20,050 bases of DNA from Roseiarcus sp050010035 (GTDB taxonomy: Bacteria > Pseudomonadota > Alphaproteobacteria > Rhizobiales > Beijerinckiaceae): positions 1 to 20,050 of the forward strand of contig JBEKLU010000111.1 in NCBI GenBank assembly GCA_050010035.1. The letters are read 5' to 3'. Below, piece by piece: positions 5,976 through 14,300 of the stretch (position 1 is the first letter of the stretch; each line of letters starts with the position of its first letter). The notes under the pieces were generated by a model. The model was given only the letters and a program-made list of their open reading frames with translations, had not been told where the DNA came from and searched no databases. The position numbers were made by a program, and so were the translations under genes.

Positions 5976-6025
5976 TGCGACTGAAAATCGCAGTGTCGGT
6001 GGTTCGATTCCGCCCCTGGGCACCA
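5976..6025 (+). other. attR: att site: duplicated 3' half of tRNA-Phe(GAA)
   Basis: The bases fold as the 3' part of tRNA-Phe. Anticodon stem TGCGA/TCGCA (5976-5980, 5988-5992) encloses loop CTGAAAA with anticodon GAA (5983-5985). Then follow variable loop GTGTC, T stem GGTGG/CCGCC around TTCGATT, acceptor strand CCTGGGC, discriminator A and CCA (6023-6025). No D arm or 5' acceptor strand (GCCCAGG) is found upstream, where element sequence begins, so this is not a working gene. It is the target-site duplicate left when an element integrates at the anticodon-to-3'-end segment. A weak hairpin (ACACC 6028-6032, GGTGT 6040-6044) after it may be the old tRNA terminator. The name attR depends on orientation convention. 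Confidence 0.85.
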
Positions 6026-6187
6026 TCACACCTTCTCATGGTGTAATATAGAGTCTCAAAACTCAAATAAAATCAATGACTTGCGACGCGAGACCGCCTC
6101 ATAGCGTCGCATCGCGTCACGTTGCATCGCGCCAATTTGTGGGCGCCGTCGCGGATATGGCGCCCGTGCCCGCAAAATGGCGCCCGC

Positions 6188-6324
6188 ATGAAGCTCTCGC
6201 TCCTCGACATCAGAAGGCGCGCCCGGAGGACAAGCCGTACCGCATCTCGGATGGCGACGGCTTCAGCCTGCAAATCCAGCCGAACGGCCACAAACTCTGG
6301 CGCAATCGCTACCGCTTCGCGTCG
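6188..6324 (+). pseudogene. Remnant of a second integrase (DUF4102 N-terminus, frameshifted and truncated)
   Basis: From ATG 6188 the first frame reads MKLSLLDIRR. Shifting by one base at about 6213-6217 continues as ARPEDKPYRISDGDGFSLQI and then QPNGHKLWRNRYRF, the hallmark N-terminal domain of P4-type integrases. One missing A in the AGAAGG stretch would explain the shift (restored reading: IRKARPEDKPYR). Similarity ends near 6324. No core-binding or catalytic domain follows, and the 3' end of the transglutaminase gene lies about 70 bp beyond. It is different in sequence from the intact integrase at 4486-5793. It marks an older element once inserted at the same tRNA-Phe gene. Confidence 0.75.
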
Positions 6325-6392
6325 AGCGTGAATGCGCCGGACATTCCGACGACGTCGGCGCGCCCTGTCAGGCTCGGAAGCGATCCGCATCC

Positions 6393-7316
6393 CTACGCGC
6401 CCCGCCGACGCTCGACGTCGTTTCGAAGGCGCGAGTCCCAAGCGGGCGCAGCGCCTGAGGTCACGCGGATCTCCACCGTCATTCCCTCGAACGCGTCGCT
6501 GTTTCCGACGAAGCTGCCGGCGACCGGCATGGCTTGCCGGATATCGCGCGCGACGGCGACGGGGATGAGGTTGGAGCCGCCGACGCTGCGGTTGGTCGGA
6601 TCGAAGCTGATCCAGCCGGCGCCCGACACGAAGACCTCGCCCCAGGCGTGGGTCGATCCGGCGCCGGTCGATCCCGTAAGACTCTGGTCGGGATTGAACA
6701 GGTAGCCAGAGACGATCCTCGCGCCGAAGCCGAGACAGCGCGCCGCTTCCACGAACAGCACGGCGAAATCCCTGCAGGAGCCCCAGCCGCGATCCAGAGT
6801 TTCGATCGGCGACTGCGTGCCTTCGTCTTCGCGGCTCTGATAGCCGATCCATCCCGACACGCCGACGCTGAGGTCCTTGAGCAGGGCGAGCGTATCCGTC
6901 CGATCGCCGCCGACGAACGCCCGCGCCCATTTTTCCAGCCGTCCGGCCGGGTCTGGATATTGCTGGATGGTCAGCGCGCCGAGGTCCGTCCATTCGTCGT
7001 CCGAATAGCGAAAGGGATAGACGATCGCCGAGGCCGCGATGTCGAAGACCGGCCAAGCGGAGCCGTAGAGTTCGAGTTCCACGACGCTGTCGATGACGAG
7101 GCTGTCCGCGGCGCCTTGGAACACGGCGGTCGCGACGGAATTGCCAAAGACGTCATGCGCCCATGTGACTTGCGCCGCCGGCGCAACCGTCACCGCGCTC
7201 GAAATCAAACGCAAATCGCGGCTCTCGCGCGGGCGAAGCATCAGCCGATGCGGCCCAAGGCTTACCAACTGACGATACCGGTAGGTCGTGCGATGACGGA
7301 CCTCGAGCGCAATCAT
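6393..7316 (-). CDS. Transglutaminase-like cysteine protease family protein
   Basis: The 307-aa protein has the bacterial transglutaminase-like N-terminal beta domain (about 1-85; EVRHRTTYRY, LMLRPRES) followed by the papain-like transglutaminase core. The catalytic triad is visible: C181 in GWGSCRDFA, H223 in STHAWGEVF and D239 in WISFDPTN. Members of this family are intracellular or envelope-associated and probably act as peptidases or amidases; the substrate is unknown. The start is ATG 7316-7314 because GAGGA lies 7 nt upstream, in preference to the codon at 7343. No signal peptide is visible. It is a single minus-strand gene ending 70 bp from the integrase remnant, so it is the first intact host gene beyond the insertion site. 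Confidence 0.9.
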   Translation of the reverse strand: MIALEVRHRTTYRYRQLVSLGPHRLMLRPRESRDLRLISSAVTVAPAAQVTWAHDVFGNSVATAVFQGAADSLVIDSVVELELYGSAWPVFDIAASAIVYPFRYSDDEWTDLGALTIQQYPDPAGRLEKWARAFVGGDRTDTLALLKDLSVGVSGWIGYQSREDEGTQSPIETLDRGWGSCRDFAVLFVEAARCLGFGARIVSGYLFNPDQSLTGSTGAGSTHAWGEVFVSGAGWISFDPTNRSVGGSNLIPVAVARDIRQAMPVAGSFVGNSDAFEGMTVEIRVTSGAAPAWDSRLRNDVERRRGA

Positions 7317-7527
7317 CGGCAGATCCTCGCGCCGCTGGCGCAAACGTCGTTCAACACGCGCCTCCCCGCTTCCCCGCGGCGAGGCTTTTGCGCCGGCCGG
7401 CGCACGGCCAACCGCCGGAATGACAGATAGTGTCGATCTCAGAAAAACTTAGATGCCCAATGGGTTTTACTCAGGCGATCTGTCCCAAAATGGCCGCCAA
7501 ACTGTTAAGCGCGGGCGGCATGTGAAT

Positions 7528-7555
7528 CTTGTATCGCTGCGATTGTGATCTATAT
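7528..7555 (+). promoter_or_regulatory. Promoter of the 7741 gene
   Basis: CTTGTA (7528-7533), 16 bp, CTATAT (7550-7555) is a good alphaproteobacterial housekeeping promoter. Transcription would start near 7562, giving a leader of about 180 nt before the ATG at 7741. The stretch 7317-7527, between the divergent transglutaminase gene and this promoter, holds no gene I can support. A 14-bp perfect palindrome at 7390-7403 there has no T tract. Confidence 0.5.
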
Positions 7556-7685
7556 ATTGAATGACGCAATGATGCGCTCGATTTGCGGTTGGGAATATTT
7601 CGGTCGAGCCGTGGCGACACTTTTTCGTAAGCCGCGAATTGCGGCGGGAGCGCGGTCTGACGAACGCCGAGCCGATCCACGCTGA

Positions 7686-7735
7686 GGCGGTTGGCGCCGT
7701 CGAACTTCGCGGCGCCGAACGCCGCCAATAGGAGA
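7686..7735 (+). promoter_or_regulatory. Leader hairpin abutting the ribosome binding site
   Basis: GGCGG (7686-7690) pairs with CCGCC (7722-7726), and GGCGCCG (7693-7699) with CGGCGCC (7710-7716), separated by a small asymmetric internal loop and a 10-nt apical loop. The stem ends 3 nt before the AGGAGAG binding site (7730-7736) of the gene at 7741. It may regulate or insulate translation. The leader also holds a 38-codon ATG frame (7569-7685) without a ribosome binding site. Confidence 0.35.
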
Positions 7736-7740
7736 GAAAA

Positions 7741-7878
7741 ATGGCCAAGGCACAACGACGCGGCAATCGGGAAGCGCGCAAGCCGAAGGCGGTCAAGGCG
7801 CCCGTCGCGGCGCCGCCGTCGCCTTTTGCCGTGAAGGGCGCATCGGTCGCGACGAGCCCGCCAAAACGCAAGGGCTGA
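7741..7878 (+). CDS. Small basic alphaproteobacterial protein (45 aa)
   Basis: The frame begins MAKAQRRGNREARKPK and ends PPKRKG. It is preceded by AGGAGAG 4-5 nt before the ATG, one of the best ribosome binding sites in the window. Very short lysine/arginine-rich proteins with this (M-[AS]-K-[AG]-Q-x-R-x-N-R-E-x-[RK]-K-P-K) start are widespread in Rhizobiales; no function is known to me. Basic charge and lack of a fold suggest nucleic-acid or ribosome association, which is speculation. It is below common gene-calling size limits. Confidence 0.8.
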   Translation: MAKAQRRGNREARKPKAVKAPVAAPPSPFAVKGASVATSPPKRKG

Positions 7879-7975
7879 GGCCTAAACGACGCGGACGGCG
7901 CTGACGTTTCGCCGCGGCCTTCGAAGCCGATCACTGCGGCTCGTAAGTCGCGTCGCCAAGCAAGTGAGTTCAATC

Positions 7976-8395
7976 ATGCAATATCTCGGTCGAATTGCGG
8001 GCAGCGGCCTTTTGACGCGCGACGGCGAGGCGGTCGCCCGCGCCTCGTACGACTTCGAGGGCTTCAGCAGGCCGCGGGGCGTCGTCGTGAGCTCCGGAGA
8101 GATCAGCCTCTCCCCCTCCGACCTCAAGAGCGTCTTCGGTCGGCTCGGCGTTCAACTCCTCACCGATGACGGCCGACTGCTCGATTTGCGGTTCTCCGAT
8201 AAGGAGCTTCGCCACGCAAACGACGTGGCCCAGGTCGAAGTGACCGGAGACTTGCCGGGTTCGCCGGCGGAATGGCGCGGGGGATCGATGGCGGCGTCGA
8301 CCGGCGTGCCGCCCGGGCATCATCCCAACGCCGCGTCAAGTCGAAGCGAGAAGCCGGCGGCGATCTCCGCGCGACGGCGGCGCGTCTCAGCCTAA
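7976..8395 (+). CDS. Conserved hypothetical protein (139 aa)
   Basis: Residues 1 to about 95 look like a compact beta-rich domain (YLGRIAGSGLLTRDGEAVARASYDF, then SSGEISLSP and LLTDDGRLLDLRFSDK). I associate this pattern with an uncharacterised protein of Hyphomicrobiales. The last 40 residues are proline/serine/arginine-rich and probably disordered. The ATG at 7976 is preferred to the GTG at 7964; GTGAG lies about 8 nt before it, which is weak. It follows the 45-aa gene by 97 bp on the same strand and may be cotranscribed. Its stop overlaps the end of the converging ndvB gene by 9 bp. Confidence 0.75.
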   Translation: MQYLGRIAGSGLLTRDGEAVARASYDFEGFSRPRGVVVSSGEISLSPSDLKSVFGRLGVQLLTDDGRLLDLRFSDKELRHANDVAQVEVTGDLPGSPAEWRGGSMAASTGVPPGHHPNAASSRSEKPAAISARRRRVSA

Positions 8396-11300
8396 GGTCA
8401 CGCGAACGCGATGGACGGCGCCGTCGTCGACCATGCGCAGTCGCAACGGCCGCTCGGTGATTTCAACCCCGTCGATCTCGGCGAAGCGAACGCCCCAGCT
8501 GACCCTGGCCGGATTGTCGACGACGATTTCGTAGCGCGCGGATTGTCGCCGAACGCTCATCTCGAACGTCGCCCACGCCTTGGGAATGCAGGGGTCGAGG
8601 TGCAAGAAGGCGCCGCGGATGCGCAGCCCGAGAATGCTCTCGACGCCGGCGCGTTGCATCCAACCCGCCGAACCAGTGTACCACGTCCAGCCGCCGCGCC
8701 CGACATGGGGCGGCGCCGCGTAGACGTCGGCCGCGACGACATAGGGCTCCACCTTGTAACGAAGCACGTCGGCGCGGGCGCGCGCATGATTGATGGGGTT
8801 GAGCAGCGAGAACAGGTCGACCGCCTTGTCACCGTCGCCAAGCGCGGCGAAGGCCATCACCGACCACAAGGCGGCATGGGTGTACTGGCCGCCGTTCTCG
8901 CGCACGCCAGGCGGATAGCCCTTGATGTAGCCGGGATCCCGCGCGGTCTTGTCGAAAGGCGGCGCGAACAGCAACGCCAGGCCGTCGTCGCGCCGGATCA
9001 GTTCGCGTTCGACCGCGCCCATCGCTTTCATCGCCCGTTCGGGCGCCGCCGCGCCCGAGAGCGCCGCCCAGGATTGCGCGATCGAATCGATGCGGCATTC
9101 CTCGCTCGCCGCCGAGCCCAGCGGCTCGCCGTCGTCGAAAAAGGCTCGCCGATACCAATCGCCGTCCCACGCCTCGCGCTCGAGCGAGGCCTGCAACCGT
9201 GCGGCATGCGCGGCCCATTTCGCGGCGCGTTTCGCCTGCCGGCGCGCCCGAGCGAGCGGAATGAAAGCGGTCAGCGCCGCATGCAAGAACCAGCCGAGCC
9301 AAACGCTTTCGCCGGCGCCCTTTTCGCCGACGCGGTCCATGCCGTCGTTCCAGTCGCCGGTTCCCATCAGAGGAAGCCCATGGCCGCCGAGCGCCAGGCT
9401 GGCGTCGAGGGCGAGCGCACAATGCTCGAACAATGTCGCAGTCCGATCGGAGACGACAGGAGCGAAGAAGCTGTCGTGCTCGCCCGGCTCCAGCGCCTGG
9501 CCTTCGAGGAACGGTATCGTCTCGTCGAGGACGCCGACGTCCGCGGTGGCGTCGACGTAATGGGCGACCGCAAAGGCCAACCACGGGCGATCGTCGGAGA
9601 TGCGGGTGCGCACGCCCTGGCCGGAATGCGGCAGCCACCAATGCTGAACATCGCCTTCGACGAACTGCCGCGCCGCGGCGCGCAGCAGATGCTCGCGCGT
9701 CAGCAGAGGCTGCGAAGCGGCGAGCGCCATGCCGTCCTGCAATTGATCGCGGAAACCATAGGCGCCGCTCGCCTGGTAAAAGCCGGAGCGCGCCCAGATG
9801 CGGCAACTCAGCGTCTGGTAGAGGAGCCAGCCGTTGAGCATGACGTCCATCGAGCGAACCGGCGTCTTGACGACGACCGCGCCGAGAATGTCGTCCCACT
9901 TGCGCGCGACCTCGGCTTCGACGGCGTCGAGATCGGCCGCGCGATAGCGCGTGACCAGGCTCCGCGCCTCGTCCGCGCTCGCCGCTTCGCCAAGCAGAAA
10001 GACGATTTCGACGCTGCCGTTGGGCGGCAGTTCGATCTTCGTGCGCATCGCCGCGCAAGGGTCGAGGCCGGCGCCGACTTTCTTCGACAGCGGCGCCGCG
10101 CCGGCGAGCGCGGCGGGATCGGCGAGCGCGCCGTTGCGCCCGATGAACTCGCGCCGATCACCCGTCCAGTCGCTCTGATCCCCGCACAAGTCGGCGAAGG
10201 CGACGCGCGATCCGAAGCCCACGTTCCAGGGATTGCGGGCGAAGATCGCCCCGGTGACGGCGTCGATCTCCGTTGAAACGAACGGCAGCGAGGCCGAACG
10301 CGACGGACCGAGAACCCATTCGACATAGGCCGTCACGCTGAGCCGGCGTGGGCGGCTCGACCGGTTGGTCAGCACGAGGCGCGAAATCTTGATCGAAGCG
10401 TCGACCGGCGCGTACTGCACGAGATCGGACGCGATCTCGTGCGCGACATGCTCGAAGCGGCTGTATCCGCGGCCGTGACGGGCGATATAGGTCGCCGCGG
10501 CGTCGCGGATGGGAAGCGCCGTCGGGCCCCACAAGTCGCCAGTGTCGTCGTCGCGCAAATAGAAGGCTTCGCCGCCTCGGTCGCTTACGGGATCGTTCGA
10601 CCATGGCGTGATCTGGTTGTCGCGGCTGTTGACGGACCAGGTGTAGCCGCTGCCCTCGGTTCCCACCTGGAAGCCGAACGCCGGATTGGCGATGACGTTG
10701 ATCCACGGCGCGGGCGTTGACTGGCCAGGCCCGAGGAACGTCACGTACTCGGCGCCATCTCGCGCGAATCCGCCGAGTCCGTTGAAGAACTCGAGGTCGG
10801 GAGGGCGAGGCCGCGACGGCGGCTGCAAGCGCGCGACGCCGCGCTTCGGCGCGGCTCTCACGGACTCGAGAGGCTCCACGATGCGCTCGAGCTGCTCGAA
10901 GAGCCCGCCACGCTGCGCCGGCAGAACCACGCGTGCGATGGAAGTCAGAAGGGTTCGGGCTTCGGCCGGGATGAGGTCGGCGCGCAACACGAAGACTCGG
11001 CCCGCCGGCCGTTCCGCGCCGGGCTGCGGACGCGACTGGCTCGCCCTGACCAGGGTCTCGATCGCGATCTGAAGCTCCTGAACATAGGAGGATCGGCGCT
11101 CGTTCAGGATGACGAGATCGACGGCGAGCTGCTTCATCCGCCAATATTCGTGCGCCTGCAGCAGTTCGCGGACGATATCGATATTTTCGACATCGGCGAT
11201 GCGCAGCAACACGATCGGCAATTCGCCGGAAACGCCCTGCGGCCACAGGCCGGACTGCGCGCCGGCGCCCCGCACGATCGTGTCCGAGGACGGGCGCAAG

Positions 11301-14300
11301 GCCGGCGCGGCGTAGATCACATGCCCCGCAAGTCGCTGAAACAGCCCCGCCTCGCCCGCCGTCACGCCGAGATGGTGGAGCTGCACCTGGGCCTGCGTCC
11401 ACGCCAACATCGAGGCGCGCGTGAACGCGGTGGCGTCGCGATGCTTGTCGACGCCGTCGAGCAGCGCGGGGCGGCTGGAGGCGGCGATGGTCCAGAAGGC
11501 CACGCGAACGGTCGCGCCGGGGGCGACACGGATGCGGCGGCGGATCGAGAAGATCGGGTCGAGGACGGCGCCGACCGAATTCGACAGCGGCCGGCTATCC
11601 ATTACGGCGATGGGGGTGCGGACGCCGCGGCCGCGGCCGAGGAATCGCGCTCTGTCGGTTTCGAATTCGGGAGCGCCGACGGCTTCGCCGTCGACGACGG
11701 TCAGATGCGCGGCCCAGATTTCCGGCTCGCTCGGCGCCCGCCTTCGCCGCGTCGCCAGGATCGCGCCGACGTCGGCGAGATATTCCGTCTCGACGAATAG
11801 TTTGGAAAAAGCGGGATGCGCGATGTCGGCGCTCTGAGGCGCCAGAACGAGTTCGGCGTAGGACGTAATTTCGATTTCGCGCGTGCGGCTGCCCGAATTC
11901 GCGATCGAGACCCGGCGAACTTCCGCGTCGTCCTCGCCCGAGACGAGCACGTCCAGCGTCGTCGTCAGCGAGCCGTCGCGACGCGTCACCTCGGCGCGGT
12001 CCTCGTTGAAGACCACGGCATAGTCGTCCGGCTCGACGCCGCTCGGTTGGAAGCCCGCCGACCACGCCACGCCGCTGCGCACGTCCTTGATGAAAAGGTA
12101 CGAGCCGAAGTCGTCGCAGGTCGCGTCCTCGCGCCAGCGCGTCAGCGCCAGTTCGCCCCAGCGGCTGTATCCCGAACCTGCGGACGTGAGCATGGTGGCG
12201 TAGCGGCCGTTCGAGATGAGATGCGTGGCGGGCGTCGCCTGATGCGCGGTGGCGAACCGGCGTCCGCCGGAAGGTTCGACATCGCGAGCGCCGGCGGCCG
12301 ACTTCACTTCCGCCGCCCAGGGGCGCGCGGCCGCGACGTCGCGCGGCATGCGCTCCTGCAGCAGCAGTTCGCTGGCCTTGACGATCGGCTCGGCATGGAA
12401 ACGCTCCCGCATCACGCCATCGAACAAGGCGTCCGCGATGGCGACGATCGTCATGCCCTGATGATGCGCCATGAAGGCTCGCACGACGGCGACGCTTTCG
12501 CCCTCGGGCACGCGCGCCGGCGTATAGTCCAGCGCATCGTAGAAACCGTAGCGACCTTGCGCGCCGGCCTCGGCCAAACGCGCCAGATTGGCCGCGGCGG
12601 CGCGCGGATCGACCATCGCCGCCAGAGCGGTGGCGTAGGGGGCGATCACCCGATTTTCGCCCAGACCTCGCTTCAACCCGAGGCCGGGCACGCCGAAGTT
12701 CGAATATTGGTAAGTCAGCTCGAGGTCGCGGGCGTTGTAAGTGGATTCGGATACGCCCCATGGCAGGCCCAGCTTCGCGGCGTAATCGATTTGGCGCCGG
12801 ACGATCAGGCGGTTGGTCTGCTCGAGCAAACTCCCTGCCGGCGCGCGCATGACGAGCGAGGGCATCAGATACTCGAACATCGATCCCGACCACGAAATCA
12901 ACGCGGCGCCGTGCGCGACGGGCGTCGCGGCGCGGCCGAGCCGGAACCAATGCTTGGCCGCGACGTCGCCTTTGGCGATCGCAAAAAAGCTGGCGAGCCG
13001 AGCCTCGGAAGCCAGGAGATCGTAACAATTCGAATCGAGCGCGCCTTCGGGCGCAAGAAAACCGATCGACAGCAACTGGCGGCTGCGGTCGAACAAGAAG
13101 CCGAAGTCCATCGCCAGCGCCATCGTCCGCGCCGTGCTTTCCAGGATCGAGAGCCGCGCGGCCAGGGAGCGAGCCGCATCCGTGGACTGCGCGAGATCGT
13201 GGCGGTGCGCGTCGATCGCATTCAGAGTGGCCTCAGCCCAAAACAGCATGTCGGCGCCGCTGCCGGCGCCGCGTTCGATCGCCAGCGCCCCGGCGATGTC
13301 GATCATGATCTCGGCATCGGCGGAGAGACCAACGAGTCGAGTGGCAAGATCGTCGTCGGAAAGCGGCGCCTGTCGCACGGCGAGCGCCACCACGGCGAGC
13401 GCATCGTCGAGCTGGCGCAAGGTCACGGTCTGGGTCTGGCCGCCGTCGCGCAGGCGGGCGGACTCCGCGCAGGTTATGTCGAGAGCGTCGGCGACGCCGT
13501 CGAGGCGGCGCTGCGCCGCAAACGGGTGGTCTCGCCATTCGCGGCACGCATTCGCCAACGCGATGAGGTGTCCGGCCAAATTGCCGCTGTCGACGGTGGA
13601 CACGTACCTGGGATCGAGCGGGCTGAGATCGCGCGTATCGTACCAATTGTAGAAGTGTCCGCGGAAGCGTTGCAGGCCGCTCATCGTCGCAAGCGTCGTC
13701 TCGAGCCGTTCGATCGCCTGGTCGGTCCCGATCCAGCCGAAGTCGCGAGCGCTGACGACGGAAAGGAGATAGAGGCCGAGATTGGTCGGCGACGTCCGAT
13801 GCGCGATCGCCGGCGCCGGGTTGTCCTGAAAATTGTCGGGCGGCAACATATTGTCGGTCGTGGTGACGAAAGCCTCGAAGAACCGCCAGGTGCGGCGCGC
13901 GATCCTCCTCAGCGCCTTCGCATCGGCGTCGGACATGGGGAGGTGAGCGGCCGCGTCAGGGGACAGGCTGACTCGGCGCGCGACGGCCGGCGAGGCGACC
14001 CAGAGCGCGGCGAAGGGAAGCGCCAAGGGCCACGACCCGCGGCCGAAGGCCAAAGCGACGATCGCGGCGACGGCGCCGACGACGATCGCCCCCGCCGTGC
14101 GGCGCATGAAGCCCATGAGGTCGAGACGAGGGCCGATCGTCGCCTGAGCGGCCGGAACCCATTCGAGCAGATGCCGCCGGGTCACGCCCAGGCGCCACAG
14201 GGTGCGGCCGATCGCGTCGCCCATCAGGCACGCCTGGTCCGCCAGGAACGCGATGGTCAGCGCCGAAAGAGTCACGGCGAGGCGGAGATCGCCGCCGAGC

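Larger units (their letters stand above)
1..6025. mobile_element. Right end of an integrative element (phage-satellite-like) inserted in tRNA-Phe
   Basis: Seen: the segment ends at a duplicated tRNA-Phe 3' half. A tyrosine integrase starts about 180 bp inside that boundary and all recognisable genes run leftwards. They encode an integrase, an AlpA-like DNA-binding protein, a RuvC-like nuclease, a replicative helicase and a small-terminase-like protein. Known: Gram-negative phage-inducible chromosomal islands and related satellites carry int, alpA, a replication module and sometimes packaging genes, and insert at tRNA 3' ends. Inference: this is such an element or a reduced prophage. The left boundary, where an intact tRNA-Phe gene is expected on the plus strand, is outside the window. 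Whether capsid or tail genes exist further left cannot be seen. Confidence 0.8.

Noticed and set aside
5976..6025. A functional tRNA-Phe gene
   Set aside because: Only the anticodon arm to CCA is present. The preceding bases do not form a D arm or the 5' acceptor strand GCCCAGG.
5794..6066. N-terminal extension of the integrase to 6066
   Set aside because: It runs antisense through the tRNA-Phe 3' half (giving GRNRTTDTAIF), a well-known false translation of tRNA genes. A proper ATG with binding site exists at 5793.
6073..7056. 327-aa minus-strand frame overlapping the transglutaminase gene
   Set aside because: It is an out-of-frame arginine-rich shadow; the transglutaminase frame has the full catalytic triad.
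7390..7403. Perfect 14-bp palindrome GCGCCGGCCGGCGC as a terminator or operator
   Set aside because: There is no T tract on the appropriate side and no loop. Such palindromes are common by chance in GC-rich DNA.
7467..7973. 168-aa minus-strand frame and shorter ones at 7471-7755
   Set aside because: They are antisense to the promoter, leader and coding region of the 45-aa gene, have no motif or binding site, and have low-complexity composition.
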